Positions 22,991 to 31,351 of a stretch of 32,398 nt of DNA are shown in pieces. Within the stretch, counting starts at the first letter, position 1, and every line of letters starts with the position of its first letter. The notes beneath the pieces were generated by a model, which did not search any database, had not been told where the DNA came from, and was given only the letters and a program-made list of their open reading frames with translations. The translations under genes and the position numbers were made by a program. The DNA comes from Lachnoclostridium sp. UBA7097 (GTDB lineage Bacteria; Bacillota; Clostridia; Lachnospirales; Lachnospiraceae): positions 536 through 32,933 of the forward strand of contig DKYP01000084.1 in NCBI GenBank assembly GCA_002499945.1, in the 5' to 3' direction.

Positions 22991-23369
22991 TTATAACAAA
23001 AGCTTGCAAAGCTGTCTACTATATATTTTTTAAGTTAGCAACAGCTAATTATAAAAAAATCCATAATATTGTCGTTCTTTGGAAAATTTATATGATAAAA
23101 TAGCAATACTAGAAAGTATTTTAACTATTATCTATAAGGAGGATAGCACTTCTCCCACTACCTGGAAGAAACAGGGGGTTGTGCCTTGTAAAATGTATTA
23201 AAGAACTGATAAAATTAAACCAGACAGAACGACAGCTAATTGTATATGATGTGTTTCAAACATATGATAATTTAAAAACTTTTGTGAGGCCGCTTAAAAT
23301 AAAAACCATAATATTGTCATTTTATGAAATTATGGTATGGTAATATAATATTGTAGATTGGAGGCTGGT
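22991..23369 (+). other. Gene-poor region with duplicated promoter-like DNA
   Basis: No complete gene is convincing in these ~380 bp. The 13-mer CCATAATATTGTC, preceded by an A-run, occurs at 23061-23073 and 23306-23318, 245 bp apart. The first copy is followed by a TATGAT-like box and an AAGGAGG (23136-23142). The frame after that site runs open to a TAA at 23341 and encodes a plausible but startless peptide (KCIKELIKLNQTERQ onward). The second copy is followed by TATAAT (23344-23349) and then the phosphatase start. This looks like a duplicated promoter or a gene remnant left by rearrangement. Confidence 0.4.
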
Positions 23370-23610
23370 ATGAAATATATTATTTCTGATATACATGGTT
23401 GTTTTGACCAGTATCAAAAACTGCTTGAGAAAATAAACTTTTCATCTGAGGATAAATTATATGTCCTGGGTGATGCCGCAGACCGTGGACCAGAATCCAT
23501 CAAGGAAGAATGGCCATATTGCAATAGATTGTGCATGTGTGGCCGGGGGACAGCTGGCAGCATTTTGTGTAGAAACTGAAGATGTTATTTATGTAAAAGG
23601 AAAGGCCTGA
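23370..23610 (+). pseudogene. Metallophosphoesterase (PrpA-like serine/threonine phosphatase), internally deleted
   Basis: The first ~45 codons encode an intact N-terminus with calcineurin-type motifs: DIHG (D-x-H) in ISDIHGCFDQY and GDAADRGPESI (GDxxDRG). The reading frame then passes into unrelated sequence and stops at 23577-23579. In another frame, the bases from about 23509 to the TGA at 23610 encode GHIAIDCACVAGG...ETEDVIYVKGKA, which is the usual C-terminal end of the same family. About 150 central residues, including the GNHE motif, are missing and the frame is shifted at the joint, so no active enzyme can be made. The start at 23370 is supported by GGAGG five bases upstream. Confidence 0.85.
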
Positions 23611-23619
23611 AAAATAAAA

Positions 23620-23988
23620 ATGGTATTTGCAATAAAACCATCCAGAGGTATATTCTGGGATATAGATGGAAAGCTTTTTGCATTTCCATATGTAGAAAAT
23701 ATCTTTGATTCAGGTTTATCAAAGTCCAGAAATACCTATGTACATAAAAAGCTATGGATGGAAACCAGACCAAAAGGATGCCATAAGCCATATAATTATT
23801 ATCCCCGTGGAAGGGTAGAAATTAATTCTAAACAAAAACCTGTTGTGTATATGAATCCTAATGTAGATAAATCACTTGTTCCAGAAATTATAATACAATT
23901 TGGATTAACACAATACCCAAGAATCTTATATGACAATAGCCAGCATTATAAATGTTATCTTGATGATGGATGGATTGCAGGCAGGTAG
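23620..23988 (+). CDS. Conserved protein of unknown function
   Basis: This 122-aa soluble protein begins MVFAIKPSRGIFWDIDGKL and contains FPYVENI, PKGCHKPYNYYPRGRVE and a C-terminal HYKCYLDDGW. From memory similar small proteins occur in many Clostridia, but I know no function. It starts ten bases after the broken phosphatase gene with only a weak, distant AAAGG. It was probably the second gene of that unit. A perfect terminator hairpin begins within its last codons (23977), which supports it as a real transcription-unit end. It may now be poorly translated or under relaxed selection. Confidence 0.6.
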   Translation: MVFAIKPSRGIFWDIDGKLFAFPYVENIFDSGLSKSRNTYVHKKLWMETRPKGCHKPYNYYPRGRVEINSKQKPVVYMNPNVDKSLVPEIIIQFGLTQYPRILYDNSQHYKCYLDDGWIAGR

Positions 23989-24008
23989 AAATATCCTGCC
24001 TGCTTTTT
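23977..24008 (+). terminator. Rho-independent terminator overlapping the end of the 122-aa gene
   Basis: GCAGGCAGG (23977-23985) pairs perfectly with CCTGCCTGC (23995-24003), followed by T5. The stop codon TAG lies in the loop. Confidence 0.88.
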
Positions 24009-24018
24009 ATAATTACAT

Positions 24019-24655
24019 TTACTGGAATATTTTATTATTAAGCTCTATTAACTGTACTATGGCAATTTTACCATTAGCCGCATCTGCATTTTCCCGGACA
24101 AAACTGACAAGACAAGACTTATGGTTTTTCATGCCAGAAGCAGGGATTATTTTTTCCCCATTATCACTATGCAGATAGCAGCTACATAAAAATTCTGCTA
24201 TATTCCATTGTACTTCTCTCTGTCCCATGCTTTCCGTATTTCCTTTTTTATCTGTATAAGAATATAAACTTTCATCTGAATCCAATTTACACTCAATAAA
24301 CAGAAGAAATTCTAAATTATCTTCCACAGTGTGGTATATTACTGTAATATCTGGTTTGGCATTCATCATCCATTTAATCTTGTACTTTAACCAGTCTTTT
24401 TCATTATCTGGTACTTTTTTGCCATTAATAACCAGTTTGTCAATAGAGGCATTCTCTGGAATATGGCATGCTGTAAATATATCTTTTATATCCTAGGCCT
24501 GTTTTTTACGTTCTCTGGCATCACTGTATTTGCGAAGGATATTATATAAAAAATACTGCATATTGTCTTTCTTCACGGCAGATAGAAAATTAATCTCAAA
24601 TAAAATTTTCTATGGAAAGTCTATATTTTTTGGTGCTATTATTCACATCTTGCAT
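24019..24655 (-). pseudogene. PD-(D/E)XK-like protein gene broken by a frameshift and a stop codon
   Basis: The last 116 codons are open (24369 to 24019). Reading upstream in the same frame continues a sensible protein (IPENASIDKLVINGKKVPDNEKDWLKYK in pieces of the frame) to an in-frame TAG at 24493-24495. Beyond it the frame again codes (FEINFLSAVKKDNMQYFLYN) up to about 24610. There a one-base shift joins it to a start ATG at 24655 followed by QDVNNSTKKYRLSIENFI. The core has KPDITVIY and LLFIECKLD, the spacing of a PD-(D/E)XK nuclease fold (D...ExK). So one frameshift and one nonsense mutation separate it from an intact ~210-residue protein. The region 24656-24882 upstream holds nothing I can assign. 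Confidence 0.7.
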
Positions 24656-24882
24656 TATTCCACATCCTTCCTGTGATATACATATTATCCAGCATAATAT
24701 GATTTAAAATTATAAACTGGCTTCAAGATTTTATCAATACTTATTCTAAAACCCTGCCTTCTATGTGACGCCATAATTATAACATACATAACTTCCATTA
24801 AACGGCAGCATTATGGATTTTTATATATGATGGATTTTTTCACAAAAAATATCAAAGAACCATGCCAGTCCAATACTGTTTC

Positions 24883-25845
24883 TTAACTTTCCTGCTGTCC
24901 ATTCTTTTTTCTTATTATTTCAAGTACCTCATCTTCAGACAGTTGTACTTTCTTTGCAATTTCATTAGTATTAAGGTTCATTTCATAATATGCATAAACC
25001 ATGCCTTTTTTTTCACCCTGCTGCATTCCCTGTTCTATTCCCTGCCGCATTCCTTGTTCTATTCCCTGCTGCATTCCCTGTGCCATTCCCTGTTTCATAT
25101 ATTCCTGCATTCTTTCTTCTACCATTTTTTCTACAATTGGTCCCATAATTTCTGATAATACACTACTCATATTTTTATCACTCCTTATTCTTTCTGTTAA
25201 TTTCCTATTTGCTTTTAATACAACTTCTAATACTGAACTGGCATATTCTTTCTCCATCTTACCTTTTAGCTGGTGTATACTTGCAATAAGTTCTTTTAAA
25301 TCCTGCTCTTCTAGTTTTCCTGACAATGCACACAGCCATCTGTGTTTTGTCTTGTCCAGTTCTTTTGTAACAATAACCTGTGTTTTAAATGGCACTATAT
25401 TTCCAGTAATATAATATATACCAGGATATGGTATTTCAATTTTTGTACCATATTTCCCAAAATCACTAAAAAGCTTTTCTGGTTTTGCTTCACGCACAAG
25501 TGATACTGTAATGTTTTCTATTTTCCTGCTGTCTGCCTTTTCCCCATAGGCTTTAAAAAGGCAGGCATAACCTTGTGCTTTCATAAAAACATCTATATCC
25601 AGTGCATCATTAGGGTTTTTATATTCCATTATATTGTATTGTTTAAAAAGTTCTCCTATTTCATTACCTGTAAACCTGCTTCCATCACATTCCACAAGCA
25701 GGTCTATTTTCAACGTCCCTGTATTTAAAGTATGCTCTGGTTCAAGTTTAACATTATTTGTTCCACTTGACAATTCCAGATTCATAGCTGCTACATATGG
25801 CGGATGCCATTGTATTTCTTTATCCAGTTTTTCATTATACTTCAT
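24883..25845 (-). CDS. Rpn-like PD-(D/E)XK nuclease-family protein
   Basis: This 320-aa protein has a nuclease-fold core with D48 (LKIDLLVEC) and E74-x-K76 (IMEYKNPND), matching the PD-(D/E)XK pattern. The middle is helical, and the C-terminus carries a Gln/Gly/Met repeat (QGMQQGIEQG) followed by a charged helix. This layout is common in Firmicutes proteins annotated as Rpn-family (recombination-promoting nuclease) or 'transposase' homologues, often present in many variable copies. AAAGGAAA precedes the ATG by about six bases. It follows the HD-domain gene by 15 bp, so it may be read from the uvrA promoter. Activity and target are unknown. Confidence 0.75.
   Translation of the reverse strand: MKYNEKLDKEIQWHPPYVAAMNLELSSGTNNVKLEPEHTLNTGTLKIDLLVECDGSRFTGNEIGELFKQYNIMEYKNPNDALDIDVFMKAQGYACLFKAYGEKADSRKIENITVSLVREAKPEKLFSDFGKYGTKIEIPYPGIYYITGNIVPFKTQVIVTKELDKTKHRWLCALSGKLEEQDLKELIASIHQLKGKMEKEYASSVLEVVLKANRKLTERIRSDKNMSSVLSEIMGPIVEKMVEERMQEYMKQGMAQGMQQGIEQGMRQGIEQGMQQGEKKGMVYAYYEMNLNTNEIAKKVQLSEDEVLEIIRKKNGQQES
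25018..25089. repeat. 12-bp tandem repeats encoding the QG(M/I)xQG segment
   Basis: Six 12-bp units lie end to end, alternating so that a 24-bp period is also visible. They encode (M/I)xQG tetrapeptides in the Rpn-like gene. The period keeps the frame, so length may vary between strains. Confidence 0.85.
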
Positions 25846-25860
25846 CTGTGTTTCCTTTCT

Positions 25861-26445
25861 TTATAATTCATCAAGTGTTTTTCCATATGCCTTGGTAAAT
25901 TCTTTACAGAATATATCTGCCTCTTTACATTTCATTTCTTTTATGGAATCCATAACTGAAACCTTTGCACACACAAATTCCCTGTTTCCTGCCTTCTCTT
26001 CTTCAATACATTTGACAAGGGCTGACAGTTTATCCGCTGCTTTTACAAGTTTTAATGCTTCTTTATCTTCTTCCCCTCCAAAGTAACATTTATAATATTC
26101 CTGCATGTCATCTGGCAGCAGCCCTATTATACGTGAAGCCGCCTCTGCTTCAATCTCTTTATATGCTTTGCTTATTACTTCATTGTTGTACTTTACAGGA
26201 GTGGGCATATCACCTGTAATTATCTCTGTACAATCATGGTAAACCCCGAGCATTGCAATATGTTCGGGGTTATAATTCTTTCCAAGCCTTACATTTCCAA
26301 TAATTGCAAGGGCATGTGCTATTATTGCAACCTCCAGTGAATGTTCGCTTATATTTTCCCTTGCGGAATTTCTCATAAGCGACCATCTTTCAATATATTT
26401 CATACGTGACATCATAGCAAAGAAAGCATTCTGGCCACCTGTCAT
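25861..26445 (-). CDS. YfbR-like HD-domain 5'-deoxynucleotidase
   Basis: This 194-aa protein matches the YfbR family: N-terminal MSRMKYIERWSLMRN, then the metal-binding HD motifs H35 (SEHSLEVA) and H70-D71 (VYHDCTE) with E74 as the usual base, and a later Asp in KAADKLSALV. The family removes phosphate from deoxyribonucleoside 5'-monophosphates and so affects nucleotide salvage and pool balance. GGAGG lies six bases before the ATG. It lies 38 bp after uvrA on the same strand, which fits a nucleotide and DNA-repair context. Confidence 0.88.
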   Translation of the reverse strand: MTGGQNAFFAMMSRMKYIERWSLMRNSARENISEHSLEVAIIAHALAIIGNVRLGKNYNPEHIAMLGVYHDCTEIITGDMPTPVKYNNEVISKAYKEIEAEAASRIIGLLPDDMQEYYKCYFGGEEDKEALKLVKAADKLSALVKCIEEEKAGNREFVCAKVSVMDSIKEMKCKEADIFCKEFTKAYGKTLDEL

Positions 26446-26483
26446 ATAAAACCTCCATATTGTGTTCTTATTATAACTTACTT

Positions 26484-29327
26484 TTACCTTTTAAGCATTT
26501 TTTTGATGTAATGCCCTGTATATGATTCTTCCACCTCTGCCACTTCTTCAGGCGTCCCTGATGTAAGGACTGTCCCGCCGTTTTCGCCGCCTTCAGGGCC
26601 CATATCAATTATATAGTCAGCTGTTTTAATAACATCAAGGTTATGTTCTATTACAATTACTGTATTGCCATTCTCTGTAAGCCTGCTTAAAATATCCACA
26701 AGCTTATGGACATCTGCAAAATGCAGCCCTGTTGTTGGTTCGTCAAGTATATATACTGTTTTTCCTGTGCTTCTCCTGCCCAGCTCTGTTGCAAGTTTTA
26801 CACGCTGTGCCTCGCCTCCGGACAATGTTGTAGACGGCTGCCCAAGCTTAATATATGAAAGCCCGACATCATAAAGTGTCTGCATCTTATTACGTATACT
26901 TGGTATGTTTTCAAAAAACACAAGTGCTTCGTCAACTGTCATATCCAGCACATCAAATATACTTTTCCCTTTATATTTTACATCAAGCGTTTCCCTGTTA
27001 TACCTTTTGCCGCCACATACCTCACATGGTACATAAACATCTGGAAGGAAATTCATTTCTATTTTAATTATCCCGTCACCGCTGCATGCTTCACACCTTC
27101 CACCTTTAATATTAAAACTGAACCTGCCCTTTTTATACCCTTTCATTTTAGCGTCAGATGTAGCTGCAAATATATCCCTTATTAAATCAAACACCCCTGT
27201 ATATGTTGCAGGATTTGAACGTGGTGTCCTGCCTATTGGTGACTGGTCAATATTAATAACTTTATCAAGGTTCTCTATCCCCTCAACACTTCTGCATGCA
27301 CCTGGTATACATCTTGCACGGTTAAGGTTTTTGGCAAGGTATTTATATAATATCTCATTAACAAGTGAACTCTTGCCAGAGCCAGAAACACCCGTAACGC
27401 ATGTCATTACCCCTATAGGGAATGAAACTGTGATATTTTTAAGGTTATTCTCTTTTGCACCTTTTACAGTAATCCAGCCTTTTGGTTCCCTTCTTGAAGC
27501 TGGTACAGGGATTTTCTTCCTGCCGCCAAGGTATTCACCTGTTATAGAACCTGGTGTATCAATTATTTCCTGTGCTGTGCCCTTTGCCACAACCTGCCCG
27601 CCATGTTCCCCTGCCCCTGGCCCTATATCAACTATATAATCAGCCGCAAACATTGTATCTTCATCATGCTCTACAACTATAAGGGTATTGCCAAGGTCTT
27701 TAAGCTTGTTTAATGTCTGTAACAGCTTGTCATTATCACGCTGGTGGAGCCCTATGCTTGGTTCATCAAGTATATATGCAACACCTACAAGCCCTGAACC
27801 TATCTGTGTTGCAAGGCGTATGCGCTGTGCCTCGCCGCCTGAAAGGCTTCCTGTATAACGCGACAGTGAAAGGTAATCAAGCCCTACATCTATAAGAAAA
27901 CGCACCCTGGCACGTATTTCCTTAAGCACTGCCTTTCCTATTTTTAGCTGTTTCTCACTAAGCTTAAGGTTTTCAAGGAAATCCATAAGATTCTTTATTG
28001 ACATGTCTGTAATTTCAGCAATATTTTTATCTGCTATTGTAACTGCAAGCGCTTCTTTTTTAAGCCTTTTGCCACCACAGGTTTTACATGGTGTTATACG
28101 CATAAATGTTTCATATTCCCTTTTTGAAACATCTGATGATGTTTCCCTGTAACGGCGCTCTACATTTTTAAGGACACCCTCAAATGCAACATCATAAACC
28201 CCTTCACCACGCTGGCCTTTGTAGTGTACTTTTACCTCCCTGCCGCCGGTGCCATGCATTATCATATGCTGTATATCCTCTGGAAGCTCACAATAAGGTG
28301 TATTTAAATCAAATTTGTACTCTTCTGCAAGTGCATCTAAAAGGCATCTTGAAAAGCTTGTCTTGTCTGGCACAGACTGCCATCCGCTTACAACAAGCGC
28401 CCCGTCTGCAAGGCTTATATTCTTGTCTGGCAGTATCAGTTCTTCATCAAACTCCATTTTATACCCTATTCCATTACAGGTTTCACATGCGCCAAAAGGA
28501 TTGTTAAATGAAAAAATCCTTGGTTCAATTTCATCAATGCTTATGCCACAGTCTGCACAAGAAAAACTCTGGCTGAAATTAATTCTTTCACCGCCAGGTA
28601 TATCTGCTATAAGAAGCCCGTCTGACAGGCGCATTACACTTTCTATTGAATCTGAAAGCCTTTTTTCAATGCCCTCACGTACCACCAGCCTGTCCACCAT
28701 AATTTCTATATTATGCTTCTTATTCTTGTCAAGGTTTATCTCTTCCGAAAGTTCATATATATTGCCATCAACAACAACCCTTACATAACCGCTTTTTTGG
28801 GCACTCTCAAAAACCTTCGTATGCTGCCCTTTCCTTCCCCTTACTACAGGGGCTAAAAGCTGTATCTTTGTCCTTTCAGGAAGCAGCATTATTTCATCAA
28901 CTATCTGGTCAACTGTCTGTTTCTTAATCTCCTTGCCACATTTAGGGCAGTGTGGTATACCAGCCCTTGCATAAAGCAGCCTGAAATAATCATAAATCTC
29001 TGTTACTGTGCCAACAGTTGAACGTGGGTTCCTGTTGGTAGACTTCTGGTCAATGGAAATAGCAGGGGGAAGCCCTTCAATACTCTCAACATTTGGTTTC
29101 TCCATAAGCCCTAAAAACTGCCTGGCATAAGAAGATAAAGACTCCATGTACCTTCTCTGCCCCTCTGCATATATAGTATCAAAAGCAAGTGAGGACTTGC
29201 CAGAACCGCTAAGCCCCGTAAATACAACAAAACTGTCACGTGGTATATCAATATCTATACCTTTCAGGTTATGTTCATATGCCTTTCTTATCTTAATATA
29301 TTTCATAACTTCTTTATGCAATGCCAT
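26484..29327 (-). CDS. uvrA: Excinuclease ABC subunit A
   Basis: This 947-aa protein has full UvrA length. It has two ABC ATPase modules: Walker A GLSGSGKS (38-45) and a second GVSGSGKS in the C-terminal half, with two LSGGEAQR signatures. Zinc modules include CADCGISIDE and later CEACSGDG with CEVCGGKRYN, the latter needed for damage recognition. UvrA with UvrB finds bulky lesions in nucleotide excision repair. uvrB and uvrC are not in the window. The start is M1, with AAAGG about ten bases upstream; Met8 (MKYIKIRKAY) is an alternative. A good promoter lies at 29361-29389. Confidence 0.97.
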   Translation of the reverse strand: MALHKEVMKYIKIRKAYEHNLKGIDIDIPRDSFVVFTGLSGSGKSSLAFDTIYAEGQRRYMESLSSYARQFLGLMEKPNVESIEGLPPAISIDQKSTNRNPRSTVGTVTEIYDYFRLLYARAGIPHCPKCGKEIKKQTVDQIVDEIMLLPERTKIQLLAPVVRGRKGQHTKVFESAQKSGYVRVVVDGNIYELSEEINLDKNKKHNIEIMVDRLVVREGIEKRLSDSIESVMRLSDGLLIADIPGGERINFSQSFSCADCGISIDEIEPRIFSFNNPFGACETCNGIGYKMEFDEELILPDKNISLADGALVVSGWQSVPDKTSFSRCLLDALAEEYKFDLNTPYCELPEDIQHMIMHGTGGREVKVHYKGQRGEGVYDVAFEGVLKNVERRYRETSSDVSKREYETFMRITPCKTCGGKRLKKEALAVTIADKNIAEITDMSIKNLMDFLENLKLSEKQLKIGKAVLKEIRARVRFLIDVGLDYLSLSRYTGSLSGGEAQRIRLATQIGSGLVGVAYILDEPSIGLHQRDNDKLLQTLNKLKDLGNTLIVVEHDEDTMFAADYIVDIGPGAGEHGGQVVAKGTAQEIIDTPGSITGEYLGGRKKIPVPASRREPKGWITVKGAKENNLKNITVSFPIGVMTCVTGVSGSGKSSLVNEILYKYLAKNLNRARCIPGACRSVEGIENLDKVINIDQSPIGRTPRSNPATYTGVFDLIRDIFAATSDAKMKGYKKGRFSFNIKGGRCEACSGDGIIKIEMNFLPDVYVPCEVCGGKRYNRETLDVKYKGKSIFDVLDMTVDEALVFFENIPSIRNKMQTLYDVGLSYIKLGQPSTTLSGGEAQRVKLATELGRRSTGKTVYILDEPTTGLHFADVHKLVDILSRLTENGNTVIVIEHNLDVIKTADYIIDMGPEGGENGGTVLTSGTPEEVAEVEESYTGHYIKKMLKR

Positions 29328-29360
29328 TTTTGTAATATCCTTTCATATATTTATGTGAAT

Positions 29361-29389
29361 AGCATACCACTAATTGCAGTCCATTTCAA
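29361..29389 (-). promoter_or_regulatory. Promoter of uvrA
   Basis: On the minus strand TTGAAA (29384-29389) and TATGCT (29361-29366) are spaced by 17 bp. Transcription would start near 29354, giving a leader of about 27 bases. I see no perfect LexA-type site overlapping it. Confidence 0.65.
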
Positions 29390-29415
29390 GTACATATGTT
29401 CGTTTTTTTGAGATG

Positions 29416-29456
29416 AAAAAACAGCAATAAAATCCCTTTTCTTATTGCTGTTTTTT
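29416..29456 (-). terminator. Rho-independent terminator of the ABC permease/ATPase operon
   Basis: A perfect 15-bp inverted repeat (29416-29430 with 29442-29456, core ACAGCAATAA/TTATTGCTGT) carries A6 and T6 ends, so it can work in both directions. It lies 21 bp past the ATPase stop codon at 29478. Confidence 0.9.
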
Positions 29457-29477
29457 ACTTATTATATATTTATGTGC

Positions 29478-30272
29478 CTATCCAAGAAGTGCTTTGTCAC
29501 TGGCAAATTCTTCACCACTTACTTCTTCAAATTTCTGCAATAAATCCTCCACAGAAAGTTTCTTCTTCTCTTCTCCCTTTATATCAAGTATAATCTGCCC
29601 TTCATTCATCATAATTAAGCGGTTGCCATGTACTATTGCATCACGCATGTTATGTGTTACCATCATTGCTGTAAGGTTATTTTCTGCAATAATCTTGTCT
29701 GACAGTTCTAAGACTTTTGCAGCAGTTTTTGGGTCAAGCGCTGCTGTATGTTCATCAAGCAGAAGAAGTTTCGGTTTTTTAAGGGTTGCCATAAGAAGTG
29801 TAACTGCCTGGCGCTGTCCGCCTGACAAAAGCCCTACCTTTGATGACATCCTGTCCTCAAGCCCTAAGTCAAGGCTTTTTAACAGCTCACGGTACCTGGT
29901 CTTTTCAGACTTAGTTATGCCCCATTTAAGTGTCCTTCTCTGCCCCCTCCTTGCAGCAAGTGCAAGGTTTTCCTGTATCTCCATTGTAGCTGTCGTGCCA
30001 TTCATCGGGTCCTGGAATACCCTTCCAAGATAAGGTGCCCTTTTATGTTCAGGCAGCCCCGTCACATCACTGCCATCAATAATAATGCTTCCGCTGTCTA
30101 TAGGCCATACACCTGCAACTGCATTAAGCATTGTGGACTTTCCGGCACCATTACCGCCAATTACTGTTACAAAATCGCCCTCGTCAAGATAAAGCGTCAC
30201 CCCGTTTAACGCCTTTTTCTCATTAATTGTACCAATATTGAAAGTTTTATGAATATTATTAATCTCTAACAT
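29478..30272 (-). CDS. ABC transporter ATP-binding protein (TrpXYZ/COG1101-like)
   Basis: This 264-aa cytosolic ATPase has Walker A GGNGAGKST (39-47), signature LSGGQ (149-153) and Walker B with D173-E174 (LLLLDEHTAALD). The sequence around FNIGTINEKKALNGV resembles ATPases that partner uncharacterised importers with PF04392 substrate-binding proteins, a group that includes tryptophan or tyrosine transporters (TrpX/TrpY/TrpZ in streptococci). It follows the permease gene by 20 bp, with GGAG five bases before the ATG. No substrate-binding protein gene is adjacent. Confidence 0.9.
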   Translation of the reverse strand: MLEINNIHKTFNIGTINEKKALNGVTLYLDEGDFVTVIGGNGAGKSTMLNAVAGVWPIDSGSIIIDGSDVTGLPEHKRAPYLGRVFQDPMNGTTATMEIQENLALAARRGQRRTLKWGITKSEKTRYRELLKSLDLGLEDRMSSKVGLLSGGQRQAVTLLMATLKKPKLLLLDEHTAALDPKTAAKVLELSDKIIAENNLTAMMVTHNMRDAIVHGNRLIMMNEGQIILDIKGEEKKKLSVEDLLQKFEEVSGEEFASDKALLG

Positions 30273-30292
30273 ATTTTCTCCATTCTGCTGTA

Positions 30293-31234
30293 TCAGCTTT
30301 TAGCTGCTTTCCTGTATGAATTTTTAGACTTTGCACGCATATATGGTACTGCAAGGAATATTGCAACCACTATTGCAGAGAACAGTTTCATATCAATAGT
30401 TGGAAGCCCAAGCCATAATACAAACTGGATTACAACATAATAAATAATGCTTCCTACAGCAACAAATGCAAGCTTTGCCGAAAAGTTAAGTTTTTTGCCA
30501 AATAATGCTTCACCAATAACTTCACCGATAATAACTGATGCAAGCCCTATAACAATAGCGCCACGCCCCATATTTACGTCAAAATTGCCCTGGTACTGTG
30601 CAAGCACGCCGCCAGAAAGCCCTACAAGCCCATTTGAAAATGCAAGCGCTATAACTTTGGCAACGGATGTATTTATACCCTGTGCACGTGACATATTTTC
30701 ATTGCAGCCTGTTGCCCTTAAGGTAAATCCAATCTCTGTGCCAAAGAACCAGTACAAAAGTGCAATTATTACAGCAAGTATGCCAACTACTTTTACTATT
30801 GTAAGGGGGTTATCCCTTCCGGATACTATAAGGTTATACATATCCACACTTACAGCCTGGTTCGCCCTTCCCTGTGCAATATTAAGGTTTACAGAATAAA
30901 GTGCAATCTGTGTAAGTATGCCTGAAAGAATAGCCGGGATGCCAAAAACCGTATGTAATAAACCGGTTACTATTCCTGCAAGCATGCCTGCAATACATGC
31001 AATACCTGTTGCCACAACTGGCGGAAACCCTGCAAGCACAAGCATAACTGTAACTGCCCCGCCTGTTCCAAGTGTGCCGTCAACTGTAAGGTCCGCAAAA
31101 TCCAGGATTTTATAAGTAATAAAAACACCTATTGCCATAATCCCCCAGATAAGCCCTTGTGCTGCCGAACCTGGAAGTGCACGCATTAAGGCTGTAATAT
31201 CACCTGCACAAAATACTTGTATTAAATCAAACAT
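30293..31234 (-). CDS. ABC transporter permease (BPD_transp_2 type)
   Basis: This 313-aa membrane protein has about eight to nine hydrophobic segments. The signature ITYKILDFADLTVDGTLGTG and the following glycine-rich helix are typical of permeases in the branched-chain amino acid/ribose superfamily and of the COG4120 group that pairs with a COG1101 ATPase. It would form the membrane channel of an importer. GGAGGAG lies four bases before the ATG. Upstream there is only a 116-bp gap with tandem repeats and then a glycosidase gene, so the substrate-binding partner must be encoded elsewhere. Confidence 0.88.
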   Translation of the reverse strand: MFDLIQVFCAGDITALMRALPGSAAQGLIWGIMAIGVFITYKILDFADLTVDGTLGTGGAVTVMLVLAGFPPVVATGIACIAGMLAGIVTGLLHTVFGIPAILSGILTQIALYSVNLNIAQGRANQAVSVDMYNLIVSGRDNPLTIVKVVGILAVIIALLYWFFGTEIGFTLRATGCNENMSRAQGINTSVAKVIALAFSNGLVGLSGGVLAQYQGNFDVNMGRGAIVIGLASVIIGEVIGEALFGKKLNFSAKLAFVAVGSIIYYVVIQFVLWLGLPTIDMKLFSAIVVAIFLAVPYMRAKSKNSYRKAAKS

Positions 31235-31279
31235 TTCTCCTCCGTCCTGCCAGACACCAGCCTGGCACTAAATAATATT

Positions 31280-31327
31280 CCAAAAGTATAAAATGCCAAA
31301 AGCATGAAATGCCAAAAGCATGAAATG
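31280..31327. repeat. Three tandem 16-bp repeats
   Basis: Three consecutive 16-bp units (31280-31295, 31296-31311, 31312-31327) begin CCAAAAG and end AAATG; the second and third are identical. They lie between the glycosidase stop and the permease start, overlapping the possible promoter region of the permease operon. Confidence 0.85.
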
Positions 31328-31351
31328 CTTATGTAAAAATACATTGCATTT
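31323..31351 (-). terminator. Possible weak terminator of the glycosidase gene
   Basis: AAATGC/GCATTT (31323-31328 with 31346-31351) and ATGTA/TACAT (31331-31335 with 31340-31344) form an AT-rich hairpin directly at the stop codon. It is followed on the minus strand only by CATGCTTTT, so termination may be partial. Confidence 0.35.

Noticed and set aside
25018..25089. CRISPR-like repeat array
   Set aside because: The 12-bp units are contiguous and encode a QG-rich protein segment.
24862..25155. 97-aa plus-strand frame with LLHSLFYSL repeats
   Set aside because: It is the antisense of the repeat region in the Rpn-like gene; low complexity explains it.
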